DNA of 64,000 nucleotides from Devosia sp. LC5 (GCF_000735585.1 NZ_JNNO01000012.1:124001-188000), one strand, 5' to 3'; shown: positions 27,592 to 36,564, numbered from the stretch's first letter. Notes: generated from the sequence alone by a model not told the origin. Made by a program: numbers and translations.

Positions 27592-28227
27592 ATGACGATC
27601 ACCATCACACCCCAGGACGTGCTGGTCGTCGTCGATATGCAGTATGATTTCCTGCCCGGCGGCAATCTGGCGGTTGCGGGGGGCGATGACATAGTGCCGC
27701 TGATCAACACACTGGCCAAAAAATTCACCAATGTGGTGCTGACCCAGGACTGGCACCCGGCCAATCACATCTCCTTTGCCAGCAATCATCCCGGCAAGAA
27801 CCCGTTCGAGACGATCGAGCTGCCCTATGGCAATCAGGTGCTATGGCCCGACCATTGCGTGTGGATGAGCCATGGCGCCCAGATCTCGGCCGATCTCGAC
27901 ATCCCCCAGGCCCAGCTGATCATCCGCAAGGGCTATAATCCCCGGATCGACAGCTATTCCGGCTTCCAGGAAGCCGACCGCGAAACGCTGACGGGCCTGG
28001 CCGGTTATCTCAACGAGCGCGACGTGGACCGGCTCTACCTGGTCGGCCTCGCCACCGATTTCTGCGTCGGCTGGACCGCCATCGACGGCGCCGCCGCGGG
28101 TTATGACGTGACAATCATCGAGGACGCTACCCGGGCCATCGACAATGCAGGCAGCCTGGCAAAGGCCTGGGCCGATATGGCGGAAGCGGGCGTGGAGCGG
28201 GTGCTGAGCAAGGATATTCTGGGGTAG
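27592..28227 (+). CDS. pncA: Nicotinamidase (PncA-type amidohydrolase)
   Basis: Converts nicotinamide to nicotinate for NAD salvage; pyrazinamide is a side substrate in the family. The 211-residue protein has the catalytic triad D15 (VVDMQYDF), K113 (IIRKGYN) and C158 (ATDFCVGWTA), and metal ligands D53 and H55 in QDWHPANH plus probably H88 in WPDHCV. GAGGAG precedes the ATG. Confidence 0.94.
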   Translation: MTITITPQDVLVVVDMQYDFLPGGNLAVAGGDDIVPLINTLAKKFTNVVLTQDWHPANHISFASNHPGKNPFETIELPYGNQVLWPDHCVWMSHGAQISADLDIPQAQLIIRKGYNPRIDSYSGFQEADRETLTGLAGYLNERDVDRLYLVGLATDFCVGWTAIDGAAAGYDVTIIEDATRAIDNAGSLAKAWADMAEAGVERVLSKDILG

Positions 28228-28264
28228 CGACAGGCGCTCCAGCGCCACTCCCGCACAACCGCAA

Positions 28265-28345
28265 TGTCATTCCCGCGAAGGCAAGAACCTCTGTTTTCCT
28301 TGCATAATCCGGCAAACGGAGGTCCCCGCCTTCGCGGGGATGACA
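28265..28345. repeat. Palindromic repeat, TGTCATtCCCGCGAAGGC type
   Basis: Left end TGTCATTCCCGCGAAGGC and right end GCCTTCGCGGGGATGACA are near-perfect reverse complements with about 45 bases between. One copy in the window. Similar CCGCGAAGGCGGGGA-type palindromes are common between genes in proteobacteria. Confidence 0.8.
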
Positions 28346-28374
28346 CCGTGTTTGGAACGAGGATTTCTGCCTAG

Positions 28375-29127
28375 CTACCTCACCGCGCAGATCACCACCT
28401 GCCGCATGCTGGTGGGCGTGAGCGGACTGCGATCAAACCCACCAAAGCGCTCGACCAGCGCAAACCCGCCGCGTTCCAGCAGGAGCAGTAGTTCCTGCGG
28501 ATAGATTTGCCGCATCTCCAGCCTGGTATGGCGGAAATTCCGCTCGGCTGGATGTGACCAATACCAGTCGATCTGGCTGATCTGGCTGACCGGGTCATAG
28601 GCGATGGTCTCTTCGATGCTGACCTCGCCCAGTTCGGGATGCTGGAACACTCCCAATAGCTGCCGCTCATCACCGGGCCGGCTGAGTATCCAGGCGCTGG
28701 GCACGAAAATATCGAAGATGAGCCGGCCATCCGGCTTTAAATGCCGTGCCGCGCTTTCAAGGAAAGCCATCTGGTCTGCCGTTCGGGTAAGATGCAGCAG
28801 CGAATTGGCCGCCACGACGATCGTGTCAAAGCGCCGCCCAAGCGCGAAATCGCGCATGTCGAGCTGCACCAGAACCGGCGCTAATCCCTCCGCACGCGCC
28901 CGCTGTTGCGCCATATCGAGCATGGCCTGGGAGAGATCGCCGCCCGTGACATCGGCGCCCGAGCGCGAAAGCGGCAGGGTCAGCCGCCCGGTGCCGCAGG
29001 CCAGTTCCAGAACCTGCCTGCCGGGCCCGCCCGCCATAGCCACATAGAAGCGCTCCATATCCGGATCGGGCGGCGACGCCAGATCATAAAGCTCGGGCCG
29101 CTCGTAGAGATCGTCTGCCAAGGCCAT
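28375..29127 (-). CDS. Class I SAM-dependent methyltransferase
   Basis: A 250-residue Rossmann methyltransferase. The SAM motif VLELACGTGRLTLPL is at about residues 38-52, GGDLSQAMLDMA follows, and QLDMRDFALG is at about residue 90. Substrate unknown. The start is uncertain: ATG 29127 sits directly next to GGGGAGGAGG, so TTG 29121 with better spacing, or TTG 29139, could be used. It is transcribed from just beyond the grpE terminator. Confidence 0.85.
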   Translation of the reverse strand: MALADDLYERPELYDLASPPDPDMERFYVAMAGGPGRQVLELACGTGRLTLPLSRSGADVTGGDLSQAMLDMAQQRARAEGLAPVLVQLDMRDFALGRRFDTIVVAANSLLHLTRTADQMAFLESAARHLKPDGRLIFDIFVPSAWILSRPGDERQLLGVFQHPELGEVSIEETIAYDPVSQISQIDWYWSHPAERNFRHTRLEMRQIYPQELLLLLERGGFALVERFGGFDRSPLTPTSMRQVVICAVR

Positions 29128-29141
29128 CCTCCTCCCCAAAC

Positions 29142-29166
29142 AAAAAGGGCGCCATTGCTGGCGCCC
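29142..29166 (-). terminator. Rho-independent terminator after grpE
   Basis: GGGCGCCA and TGGCGCCC form an 8-bp perfect stem with a 4-base loop. On the minus strand five T follow. It ends the hrcA-grpE unit before the methyltransferase gene. Confidence 0.83.
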
Positions 29167-29192
29167 TAGATTGGTGAGTTGGCCTTAGACCG

Positions 29193-29777
29193 TCAAACGC
29201 TCTTATCCACCGTTTCGTCGGCCGGGGCGTGGCTGGGGCCGCCTTTGGCGACGCCGACCATGGCGGGGCGCAGCACGCGGTCGCCGATGGCAAAGCCGGC
29301 CTGCACGACCTGCACGACCGTGCCTTCGGGGCGGCTGGGATCGGGGACTTCGAACATGGCCTGATGCTTGTGCGGATCGAATTTCTGCCCTTCGGCCTCG
29401 ATCGGCTTGACGCCGTGCTTGGCGAGCAGACGCTGCATTTCGCGCTCGGTCATCTCGATGCCTTCGATCAGGCTCTTGGTGGTCGCGTCGCCCGATTCGC
29501 GGGCTTCGGGCGGCAGCACCAGCAGAGCCCGGCTCAGCGCATCGGTGGCCGAGAGCATGTCGCGGGCAAAGCCGGCAATGGCATAGGAGCGCGTATCGGC
29601 GACATCGCGCTCGGTGCGCTTGCGCAGGTTTTCCATCTCCGCAATGGTCCGCAACACCCGGTCCTTGAGCTCGGCATTCTCGGCGCGCAGCGCTTCGATC
29701 GGGTCGATCTCAGGGGTCGCTTCAGGGGTTTCGACTTCGGGCGTTTCGCCATTGGCGGCGTTTTCGTCGCTCATCAT
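29193..29777 (-). CDS. grpE: Nucleotide exchange factor GrpE
   Basis: Releases ADP from DnaK. The 194-residue protein has an acidic, disordered N-terminus (residues 1-30), a long helix ([20 protein letters not shown]), and the C-terminal beta domain with the signature [13 protein letters not shown] and [19 protein letters not shown]. The ATG codons at 29777 and 29774 are both usable. It follows hrcA by 84 bases on the same strand. Confidence 0.95.
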   Translation of the reverse strand: MMSDENAANGETPEVETPEATPEIDPIEALRAENAELKDRVLRTIAEMENLRKRTERDVADTRSYAIAGFARDMLSATDALSRALLVLPPEARESGDATTKSLIEGIEMTEREMQRLLAKHGVKPIEAEGQKFDPHKHQAMFEVPDPSRPEGTVVQVVQAGFAIGDRVLRPAMVGVAKGGPSHAPADETVDKSV

Positions 29778-29861
29778 GAATTTGGGTTCCGCAGAGAGTT
29801 CGGGATTTAGTCAGCCATATCGGCCAAACATGGCTGATTTTCAAGCCTTGGGAACGCCGCA

Positions 29862-30932
29862 CTAGCGCTTCCGCGCCATCATCGCGGAAATCACGTTGGC
29901 GGTATAATCCACCACCGGCACGATGCGGGCGTAGTTGAGCCGGGTCGGGCCGATCACGCCCAATACGCCGACCACCTTGTCATTGGCGTCCTTATAGGGC
30001 GACAGAATCACCGAGGAGCCGGAGAGTGAGAACAGCTTGTTTTCCGAGCCGATAAAGATGCGCACGCCCTGTGCCTTTTCGGCGTCACCCAAGAGGTCCA
30101 GCAAGCCATCCTTGCTTTCGAGCTCATCGAACAGCTGCCGCATCCGCGCCAGATCGTCGGAGGCCATGGCGTCATTGATCAAATTGGCCCGGCCGCGCAC
30201 GATCACCGTGGGCTGGCTCGAGGCCGAGGGCTGGCTGAGCGTGGCAATCCCCGCATCGACCAGCTTTTGCGTCAATTCATCGAGTTCGGCCCGCTGTTCG
30301 GCGCGTTGCTCGGCCAAGGCCTTGCGCGCCTCGGCAATGGTGCGGCCCACCACGTGATGGGCCAGATAATTGCTGGCCTGGGTCAGCGTGCTGGCGGCCA
30401 GACCCGGTGGCAGGTCCAGAATGCGGTTTTCCACCTGCCCGTCCTGCCCCACCAGCACGGCCATGGCGCGCGTCGCGTCGAGCCGCACGAATTCGATATG
30501 GCGCAGTACCATGTCGGCCTTGGCAGCGATCACCACCCCTGCCCCCTGGCTGAGGCCTGAGAGCAATTGGCTGGCCTCGGTCAAAAAATCCTCGACCTGG
30601 CCCTGCCGCCCTTCGATATGGCTGGCGATCTGGCTGCGCTCACGCTCGTCGACCGCGCCCACTTCGAGCATGGCATCGACAAAAAACCGCAACCCTTCCT
30701 GCGTCGGGGCGCGGCCGGCCGAAGTATGCGGCGCCGCGATCAACCCCAGATCTTCGAGGTCCGCCATGACATTGCGCACCGAGGCGGGCGACAGGCCCAC
30801 CTGCAGCATGCGCGACAGATCGCGCGAGCCCACCGGCATGCCGGTATCGAGATAGCGCTCGACGATCTTCTTGAAGATGTCCTGGCTACGGGCATTGAGG
30901 ACGCTGAGAAAGTCTTCCGGGGGCTTTGTCAT
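29862..30932 (-). CDS. hrcA: Heat-inducible transcription repressor HrcA
   Basis: Repressor that binds CIRCE elements. The 356-residue protein has an N-terminal winged helix (YLDTGMPVGSRDLSRMLQVGLSPASVRNVMADLEDLGLI, split over about residues 26-64) and the GAF-like HrcA core, ending with RVIGPTRLNYARIVPVVDY-type sequence. No CIRCE (TTAGCACTC-N9-GAGTGCTAA) was found upstream of hrcA, grpE, dnaK or dnaJ here, so its likely target is groESL elsewhere, as in other alphaproteobacteria. Divergent from rph. Confidence 0.95.
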   Translation of the reverse strand: MTKPPEDFLSVLNARSQDIFKKIVERYLDTGMPVGSRDLSRMLQVGLSPASVRNVMADLEDLGLIAAPHTSAGRAPTQEGLRFFVDAMLEVGAVDERERSQIASHIEGRQGQVEDFLTEASQLLSGLSQGAGVVIAAKADMVLRHIEFVRLDATRAMAVLVGQDGQVENRILDLPPGLAASTLTQASNYLAHHVVGRTIAEARKALAEQRAEQRAELDELTQKLVDAGIATLSQPSASSQPTVIVRGRANLINDAMASDDLARMRQLFDELESKDGLLDLLGDAEKAQGVRIFIGSENKLFSLSGSSVILSPYKDANDKVVGVLGVIGPTRLNYARIVPVVDYTANVISAMMARKR

Positions 30933-31032
30933 GAGAAAAGATTCAAATTATCCCTTTAACCCTGAGCTCTCATTTAAGGGCATTGCTGCCTCCCGCCAAG
31001 CGTCCGCGACTTGTGAGCGGGGCCCATCAGGG

Positions 31033-31047
31033 TTAAGAGGCGGTTAA
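31033..31047. promoter_or_regulatory. CtrA box TTAA-N7-TTAA upstream of rph
   Basis: TTAA, GAGGCGG, TTAA: a perfect match to the CtrA consensus spacing, 39 bases before the rph ATG and within the hrcA-rph divergent region. CtrA is the cell-cycle master regulator of alphaproteobacteria. Confidence 0.5.
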
Positions 31048-31085
31048 CAGCCCTTTTCTTTGACTTGTCTTCAGGTGATTTGCCC

Positions 31086-31802
31086 ATGCGGCCTTCCGGA
31101 CGTGAGCCCAACCAGATGCGCGCCGTAAAAATCGAGCGCGGCGTCGCCCAGAAGGCGGAAGGCTCGTGCCTCGTCAGCTTCGGCAATACCAAGGTGCTGG
31201 TGACGGCATCGGTGGAAACCAGCATCCCGAGCTGGCTGCGCGGCAAGGGCCAGGGCTGGGTCACCGCCGAATATGGCATGCTGCCCCGCGCGACCGGCAG
31301 CCGCACCCGCCGCGAGGCGACCGCCGGCAAGCAGTCCGGCCGCACCCAGGAAATCCAGCGGCTGATCGGGCGGTCCTTGCGCGCCGTGGTCGACCTGCAA
31401 TTGCTGGGTGAAAACCAGATCACCGTGGATTGCGACGTGCTCGAGGCCGATGGCGGCACCCGCACTGCTTCGATCACCGGCGCTTATATAGCGCTGCGCG
31501 ACGCCATCGCCTGGATGGACGAGCGCAAGCTGACCAAGGGCGTGGCCCTGCGCGACTCGGTCGCCGCGGTGTCCTGCGGCATCTATCGCGGCGCCCCGGT
31601 GCTGGATCTGGACTATCTCGAAGATGTCGAAGCCCATACCGACGCCAATTTCGTCATGACCGGCTCGGGCAAGTTCGTTGAAATCCAGGGCACGGCCGAA
31701 CAGGTCCCCTTCAGCCGCGACGAGCTCGATGCGCTGATGGCGCTGGCCGAACAGGGCATTGGCGAATTGACCCTGCTGCAACAGGGCGCGTTTGCCTCAT
31801 GA
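31086..31802 (+). CDS. rph: Ribonuclease PH
   Basis: Phosphorolytic 3' exoribonuclease that trims tRNA and other RNA ends. The 238 residues equal the typical length. [20 protein letters not shown] at the start and the SGTAE-like [13 protein letters not shown] region near the C-terminus are characteristic, as is [26 protein letters not shown] (two adjacent motifs). Start ATG 31086 has AGGTGA 7 bases upstream. The stop overlaps a 53-codon small ORF. Confidence 0.96.
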   Translation: MRPSGREPNQMRAVKIERGVAQKAEGSCLVSFGNTKVLVTASVETSIPSWLRGKGQGWVTAEYGMLPRATGSRTRREATAGKQSGRTQEIQRLIGRSLRAVVDLQLLGENQITVDCDVLEADGGTRTASITGAYIALRDAIAWMDERKLTKGVALRDSVAAVSCGIYRGAPVLDLDYLEDVEAHTDANFVMTGSGKFVEIQGTAEQVPFSRDELDALMALAEQGIGELTLLQQGAFAS

Positions 31803-31960
31803 TCGGCTGGATTCTCAAAAAGCTCACCCGCAACCAGCCCGCCCCCAAGAACGAACCGCCTCGCTCCGTGCCGGGCGAGAATTGCGCGCTCTGGCACGAT
31901 GTGAGCCGGGCGCTCGATCAATCGGCCAGCGCGCGCAAAGCCAAGGGAGCGACACGATGA
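31799..31960 (+). CDS. Small ORF (53 aa) bridging rph and rdgB
   Basis: Starts with ATG overlapping the rph stop (ATGA) and ends with a TGA that overlaps the rdgB ATG (ATGA). It encodes [20 protein letters not shown], then a short basic and proline-rich stretch, then [20 protein letters not shown]. There is no signal peptide or recognised domain. The double stop-start overlap, in one frame with no gap, is strong evidence that it is translated. Function unknown; it may mainly couple rph to rdgB translation. Confidence 0.7.
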   Translation: MIGWILKKLTRNQPAPKNEPPRSVPGENCALWHDVSRALDQSASARKAKGATR

Positions 31961-32604
31961 CCGCCATTCCCCGCCTGCGCGAAGGCGACCGCCTGGTTTT
32001 GGCCTCCCACAACAAGGGCAAGCTGGTCGAATTCCAGGAATTGTTCGAGCCCTTCGGCCTCGAAATCGTCTCGGCCGCCGAGCTTGACCTGCCCGAGCCC
32101 GAGGAAACCGGCACCAGCTTTGCCGAAAATGCCCGCATCAAGGCCCATGCGGCTGCCCAGGCATCCGGCATGCTGGCGCTATCGGATGATTCGGGCCTCT
32201 GCGTTGATGCGCTGGGCGGCGATCCGGGCGTCTATACCGCCAATTGGGCCGGGCCGAACAAGGACTTCATGCATGGCATGAAGCGCGTCGAAGATGCGCT
32301 GCAGGCCGCCAATGCCACCTCGCCCAATCAGCGCCAGGCCCATTTCATGGCCACGCTCTGCCTCGCCCATCCCGATGGCCGCGACGTGCTGTTCGAGGGC
32401 CGGGTCGATGGCACCATTGTCTGGCCGCCGCGTGGCGATCGGGGCCATGGCTTCGATCCGGTTTTCATGCCCGCCGGCTATGACATCACCTTTGGCCAGA
32501 TGGCCGCCGAAGCCAAGCATAGCTGGGCGCCCGGCGAGCAGGGTCTGAGCCACCGCGCCCGTGCCTTTTCGAAATTCGTCGAGGACCAGATTGCCAGGGA
32601 CTGA
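31957..32604 (+). CDS. rdgB: dITP/XTP pyrophosphatase (RdgB/HAM1)
   Basis: Removes non-canonical purine nucleotides such as dITP from the pool. The 215-residue protein has [16 protein letters not shown] at residues about 13-28 (nucleotide binding), [15 protein letters not shown], and [13 protein letters not shown]. The ATG overlaps the preceding small ORF. An in-frame 55-residue extension upstream lies in another frame of rph and is rejected. Confidence 0.95.
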   Translation: MTAIPRLREGDRLVLASHNKGKLVEFQELFEPFGLEIVSAAELDLPEPEETGTSFAENARIKAHAAAQASGMLALSDDSGLCVDALGGDPGVYTANWAGPNKDFMHGMKRVEDALQAANATSPNQRQAHFMATLCLAHPDGRDVLFEGRVDGTIVWPPRGDRGHGFDPVFMPAGYDITFGQMAAEAKHSWAPGEQGLSHRARAFSKFVEDQIARD

Positions 32605-32639
32605 CCGCATCATGTGGCAGCCATTATTGGGAGCAGGGA

Positions 32640-33797
32640 ATGCCGCAATCCAGCAATGACCTGTTCGGCGTCTATGTGCATTGGCCGTTCTGCGCGTCCA
32701 AATGCCCCTATTGCGACTTCAATTCCCACGTCCATCGCGGCCCCTTTGACGAGGAAGGCTATGTCGCCGCCTATGAGCGCGAGATTGCCCATGCCGCCCA
32801 GCTGGCGCCCGGCAGGGTCGTGCAATCGGTGTTTTTCGGCGGCGGCACGCCCTCGCTGATGAGCCCCTGGGCCACCGGCAAGATCATCGACGCCATTGCC
32901 AGGCACTGGACCGTCGAGCGAAATGCCGAGATCACGCTCGAAGCCAATCCGACCAGCGTCGAAGTCGATCGCTTCAAGGGGTTCCGCACCGCGGGCGTCA
33001 ACCGCGTCTCGCTGGGTGTGCAATCGCTGCGCGACAAGCCGCTGGCCGAACTGGGCCGCCGCCACAGTGTGGACGAAGCGATTACGGCGGTGCGCATCGC
33101 CCAATCGGTGTTCGAGCGCTCCAGCTTCGATCTGATCTATGCCCGTCCGCACCAGACGCTCGAAGATTGGGAAGACGAGCTCAAGGAAGCCCTCTGGATG
33201 GCGCGGGGCCATATCAGCCTCTACCAGCTCACCATCGAGCAGGGCACGCGCTATTTCGACCTGCACAAGGCCGGCAAGCTCAAAATGCCCGACGAGGACC
33301 TGTCGGCCGATTTCTACGAGCTGACCCAGGAACTGACCGCTGCGGCCGGCCTGCCCGCCTACGAGATTTCCAACCACGCCCGCCCCGGCCAGGAAAGCCA
33401 GCACAATATGCTCTATTGGCGCTATGGCGAATATGCCGGCATCGGCCCTGGCGCGCATGGCCGCCTGATGATCAACAACCAGCGCCACGCCACCGCCGCC
33501 GAAAAAATGCCCTTCGACTGGCAGAAAAAGGTCAATGCGGCCGGCCACGGCATGGTGGTGGATGACGTGCTGACCTGGGAAGAACAGGGCGACGAATTCC
33601 TCGTCATGGGCCTGCGGCTCAAGGAAGGCATTTCGCCGTCTCGTTTCACCGCGATTTCCGGCCGCAAGATCAACCAGCGCCAGATTGATGATCTGAAGGG
33701 CTATGGGTTCGTCGAGACCCTGCCCAATGGCAATATCCGTGTAACGGACCGTGGCTGGCCAGTGCTGGATGCCGTGGTGGCGGATCTGGCGGCTTAG
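32640..33797 (+). CDS. hemW: Radical SAM heme chaperone HemW
   Basis: Formerly called an oxygen-independent coproporphyrinogen oxidase-like protein; HemW inserts heme into target proteins. The 385-residue protein has the radical SAM cluster motif C18-X3-C22-X2-C25 (FCASKCPYCDF), FFGGGTPSLM and LTIEQGTRY. The HemN-specific N-terminal residues are missing. GGGAG precedes the ATG. It follows rdgB by 35 bases in the rph-rdgB-hemW unit, and a hairpin lies after the stop. Confidence 0.94.
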   Translation: MPQSSNDLFGVYVHWPFCASKCPYCDFNSHVHRGPFDEEGYVAAYEREIAHAAQLAPGRVVQSVFFGGGTPSLMSPWATGKIIDAIARHWTVERNAEITLEANPTSVEVDRFKGFRTAGVNRVSLGVQSLRDKPLAELGRRHSVDEAITAVRIAQSVFERSSFDLIYARPHQTLEDWEDELKEALWMARGHISLYQLTIEQGTRYFDLHKAGKLKMPDEDLSADFYELTQELTAAAGLPAYEISNHARPGQESQHNMLYWRYGEYAGIGPGAHGRLMINNQRHATAAEKMPFDWQKKVNAAGHGMVVDDVLTWEEQGDEFLVMGLRLKEGISPSRFTAISGRKINQRQIDDLKGYGFVETLPNGNIRVTDRGWPVLDAVVADLAA

Positions 33798-33801
33798 GCT
33801 T

Positions 33802-33832
33802 CTTCCCCCTCCCCTCGAGGGAGAGGGGAAGA
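33802..33832. terminator. Hairpin between convergent hemW and the lpoA-like gene
   Basis: CTTCCCC...CTCCC and its complement GGGAG..GGGGAAG flank TCGA. It is a strong stem at the junction of two convergent genes. No long T tract follows on either strand, so efficiency is uncertain. Confidence 0.55.
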
Positions 33833-33834
33833 GT

Positions 33835-35094
33835 TCAGAGCTTCACGCCATCCACCGTCACCGCCCCGCCCGGTGCCAGCTTCTTGATCACCAGCCCATA
33901 TTCGCTGCGCCCATTGCCCAGGAACCGGAATATCCCATCCCGCCCGTTGAAGCCCGACGCCGCCAGCATCAGGCTCGGATTATAGGGCGGGTTGGCCATG
34001 GACAGCGTGTTCACATTGGCGAGGATCGTTGCCGTATAGGCGATGGTCGCTAGCGGATGCGGCTGGGTGCCGAAGCGGGCCTGGTAGTCACCGCGGATGG
34101 CATTGAGCCCGCCATCATCGACGCTGGGATAGACCGCCCCGCTCAATGACGGCGATTGCAAGATCGCCAGGTCGCCCTGCCAATCGGCCGAGCCGACCAG
34201 CAGCACTCGGCCTGGCGCCACTCCGGCTTGCTGCAAGGCCGCGGCAAAGCTTGGTGCACTCGCCCGGTCGGGCAAAAAGAGCGTATCGATCACCCCGCTC
34301 TGGATCAGCGGCAGCGCCTGGCTGATGACCTGCGGCACTTCCCCGGCGCTGGAAAAGCCATAAACCGCCTGCGGCTGATAGCCCGCCACCGCCGCCTGTT
34401 GCCGGAACGCGGCTTGTTGCGCCTGCCCGAACTCGGTATTGGGAAAAATCCCGGCAATGCCGCGCTTGCCCTGCGTCCGCACATAGGCGAGCGAGCGCTT
34501 CATCTCGGCATCGGGCAAGACGCTCAAGAGGTATACGCCGGGGCTGGCCGCATTGGGATTGTTGGAAAACCCGATCAGCGGCAGTCCGGCCGAACGCGCC
34601 ACGGCGCCTGCCGCCGTCACCTGATCGGCCCGCAATGGCCCCAGGATCAGCTTGGCCCCATCGGTCACGGCAGCGCTCGCAGCGCTGGCCGCCCCCTCGA
34701 TGCTGGTGCCGGTGTCGCGCAGCGTGATGGTGATATTCTCGGCAATATTGGGATTGGCTTCGATGAAGCTGATGGCCAGCTTGCTGGCATTGGCCAGCGC
34801 CATGCCGACTGAGGCCGTGCCAGGATCCCCGCTCAGCGGCAGCAGCAAGGCCACCTTGACCGGACCGCGACCGAAACTCTCCGATGGCCCTGCCGCCACT
34901 GGCACGGGCATCATGCCACCCTGCTGCATCGGGATGGGCTGGCCCTGCTGCTGCGGGCTCGAACCGCCAAAGGGAAAGCTGAAGGTGCGCGAACCGATCT
35001 GGTATTCGCCAGGGGTGCAGGAAGATACGGCGAGCAGCGCCGCACTCAGCAGCGCCAGCCGGATTCGCCGCGTGGATGGTTTGACAACGCCCAC
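33835..35094 (-). CDS. Penicillin-binding protein activator (LpoA/YraM-like lipoprotein)
   Basis: Predicted outer-membrane lipoprotein of 419 residues. N-terminal signal RRIRLALLSAALLAVSSC with the lipobox cysteine at C26, a Q/P-rich linker, then a type I periplasmic-binding fold (KVALLLPLSGDPGTASVGMA, LRADQVTAAGAVARSAGLP). LpoA activates PBP1A in gammaproteobacteria; the alphaproteobacterial homologue's partner is less clear. Start GTG 35094 has GAGGG 6 bases upstream and fits a signal peptide; the longer frame to 35172 does not. Divergent from rsmI, as in the yraM-yraL pair. Confidence 0.85.
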   Translation of the reverse strand: MGVVKPSTRRIRLALLSAALLAVSSCTPGEYQIGSRTFSFPFGGSSPQQQGQPIPMQQGGMMPVPVAAGPSESFGRGPVKVALLLPLSGDPGTASVGMALANASKLAISFIEANPNIAENITITLRDTGTSIEGAASAASAAVTDGAKLILGPLRADQVTAAGAVARSAGLPLIGFSNNPNAASPGVYLLSVLPDAEMKRSLAYVRTQGKRGIAGIFPNTEFGQAQQAAFRQQAAVAGYQPQAVYGFSSAGEVPQVISQALPLIQSGVIDTLFLPDRASAPSFAAALQQAGVAPGRVLLVGSADWQGDLAILQSPSLSGAVYPSVDDGGLNAIRGDYQARFGTQPHPLATIAYTATILANVNTLSMANPPYNPSLMLAASGFNGRDGIFRFLGNGRSEYGLVIKKLAPGGAVTVDGVKL

Positions 35095-35181
35095 CCCATG
35101 CCCTCGAATTGATAGCAATCGGTTAACATCTTGCGCCGATATCGTTAACCCGGCGTCAATGACGTGCGACAAGGCAAAGCC

Positions 35182-36069
35182 ATGACCGAACCCTCCTCCG
35201 GCTATTTCATCGCCGGCACCGCCTTCGTTGCCCCGCCCCTCGCCCCCGGCCTTTATGTGGTAGCGACGCCGATCGGCAATCTGCGCGATATCACCATTAG
35301 GGCGCTGGAAACCCTCGCCGCTGCGTCCGTCGTGCTATGCGAGGATACCCGCATGTCCGCGCGCCTGCTCGATCACTATGGCATCAAGGGCCGCCGGGTG
35401 GCGCTGCATGAACACAATGAGCGCGCCAAGGCCGACGACATCGTCGCCCGCGTCGCTTCCGGCCAGGCCATCGCGCTGATTTCCGACGCCGGCACGCCGC
35501 TCCTGTCCGATCCCGGCTTCCCGCTGATCCGCGCTCTGGCCGAAGCCAATCTGCCGGTCTTTCCCATTCCCGGCGCCTCGGCCCTGCTCTCGGCGCTGGT
35601 GGTGGCGGGCCTGCCTACTGATGCCTTTGCCTTTCATGGCTTTTTGCCGAACAAGGCCGGCGCCCGCGCCAATGCCATTACGGCGCTCAAGGATTCACGT
35701 GAAACTTTGGTGTTTTACGAAAGCCCCCGCCGGCTCGATGACACGCTCGCTGCCATGGCCGAAATCTTTGGCGAGCGGCAGGCCGCCGTGGCGCTGGAGC
35801 TGACCAAGCGCTTCGAGCGCGTCCACCGCGGCACGCTGCCTGCTCTGGCCGCTGAATTCGCCGACACCGAAACCAAGGGCGAAGCTGTCATCGTCGTCGC
35901 CGGCGCTGCCGAAGCCTCGGCTCCCGACGCCGCCGATTGGCAGGCCGATCTCGTCGCAGAAATGGCTAAGCACCCCCTGCGGGCAGCGGTGGACGAAGTG
36001 ACCAAAAAATATGGGCTCAAGCGCAAGGAAGTCTATGATGCAGCCCTCGCCCTCAAAGCCGAAAAGTAA
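35182..36069 (+). CDS. rsmI: 16S rRNA (cytidine(1402)-2'-O)-methyltransferase
   Basis: Methylates C1402 of 16S rRNA. The 295-residue tetrapyrrole-methylase-fold protein has LYVVATPIGNLRDIT (about 23-37), CEDTRMSARLL, LISDAGTPLLSDPG and PGASALLSALVVAGL. ATG 35182 gives the natural start. The parS-like site at 35692-35705 encodes the DSRET of LKDSRETLVFYES. The 3' end overlaps yraN by 32 bases. Confidence 0.95.
   Translation: MTEPSSGYFIAGTAFVAPPLAPGLYVVATPIGNLRDITIRALETLAAASVVLCEDTRMSARLLDHYGIKGRRVALHEHNERAKADDIVARVASGQAIALISDAGTPLLSDPGFPLIRALAEANLPVFPIPGASALLSALVVAGLPTDAFAFHGFLPNKAGARANAITALKDSRETLVFYESPRRLDDTLAAMAEIFGERQAAVALELTKRFERVHRGTLPALAAEFADTETKGEAVIVVAGAAEASAPDAADWQADLVAEMAKHPLRAAVDEVTKKYGLKRKEVYDAALALKAEK
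35692..35705 (+). promoter_or_regulatory. parS-like site 4 (exact), inside rsmI
   Basis: GATTCACGTGAAAC within the rsmI coding sequence, in frame with codons Asp-Ser-Arg-Glu-Thr. ParB sites inside genes are common in other bacteria. Confidence 0.58.
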
Positions 36070-36421
36070 GGCCCGCATTGCGGCCCATCTGGGCGGCCAC
36101 CGGGGCGAGGCGCTGGCTGCGTTTTTCCTGCGCCTCAAGCTCTATCGCATTGTCGAGACCCGCTACAAAACCCCGGTCGGGGAAATCGATCTCATCGCCG
36201 AGCGCTTCGGCACCACCGTCTTTGTCGAGGTCAAGGCGCGCACCAGGGCCAGCGCCCATGCCGAGGCGCTCGCTGCGGTCAATCAGTCGCGCATCGTGCG
36301 GGCGGCGGAATATTGGCTATCGCGTCACCCTGCCAAGGCCCATACCAACCTGCGCTTCGACGTGATCTTTCTCGCGCCGCGCACATGGCCGCGCCATTTG
36401 CACAACGCCTTCGGCGGCTAG
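36038..36421 (+). CDS. yraN: YraN family endonuclease-fold protein (UPF0102)
   Basis: A 127-residue protein of the restriction-endonuclease-like YraN family. It has GEALAAFFLRLKLYRIVETRYKTPVGEIDLIA (split motif) with the conserved acidic residue in GEIDLI and EVKAR, giving the D-(E)xK catalytic pattern. Biological role uncertain, perhaps DNA processing. ATG 36038, six bases after AAGGAAG, is preferred over ATG 36035. The rsmI-yraN overlap (32 bases) implies coupling. Confidence 0.9.
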   Translation: MQPSPSKPKSKARIAAHLGGHRGEALAAFFLRLKLYRIVETRYKTPVGEIDLIAERFGTTVFVEVKARTRASAHAEALAAVNQSRIVRAAEYWLSRHPAKAHTNLRFDVIFLAPRTWPRHLHNAFGG

Positions 36422-36425
36422 GCCA

Positions 36426-36544
36426 CTTCACCTCTCCCTTGGGGGAGAGGTCGGCCCGCTTGGGCCGGGTGAGGGGGCCTTCCTTTAACTCAGTACCAAG
36501 AAAAGGCCCCCTCACCCCACCCTCTCCCCCAAAGGGAGAGGGGG
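36426..36544. repeat. Long palindromic repeat family D, copy 1
   Basis: CTTCACCTCTCCCTTGGGGG and its near complement CCCCCAAAGGGAGAGGGGG flank inner complementary blocks (GTGAGGGGGCCTT / AAGGCCCCCTCAC). The whole is a 119-base hairpin. A related copy is at 61670-61803. Confidence 0.85.
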
Positions 36545-36564
36545 CGATAGCTGAAACGCCTCAG

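Noticed and set aside
29206..29214. TTATCCACC in grpE as a DnaA box
   Set aside because: One mismatch, inside a coding sequence, and no second box nearby.
30349..30358. CACGTG within hrcA
   Set aside because: Core hexamer only; flanks do not match.
35120..35151. Two TTAAC motifs between the lpoA-like gene and rsmI as a CtrA site
   Set aside because: They are 18 bases apart, not 7.
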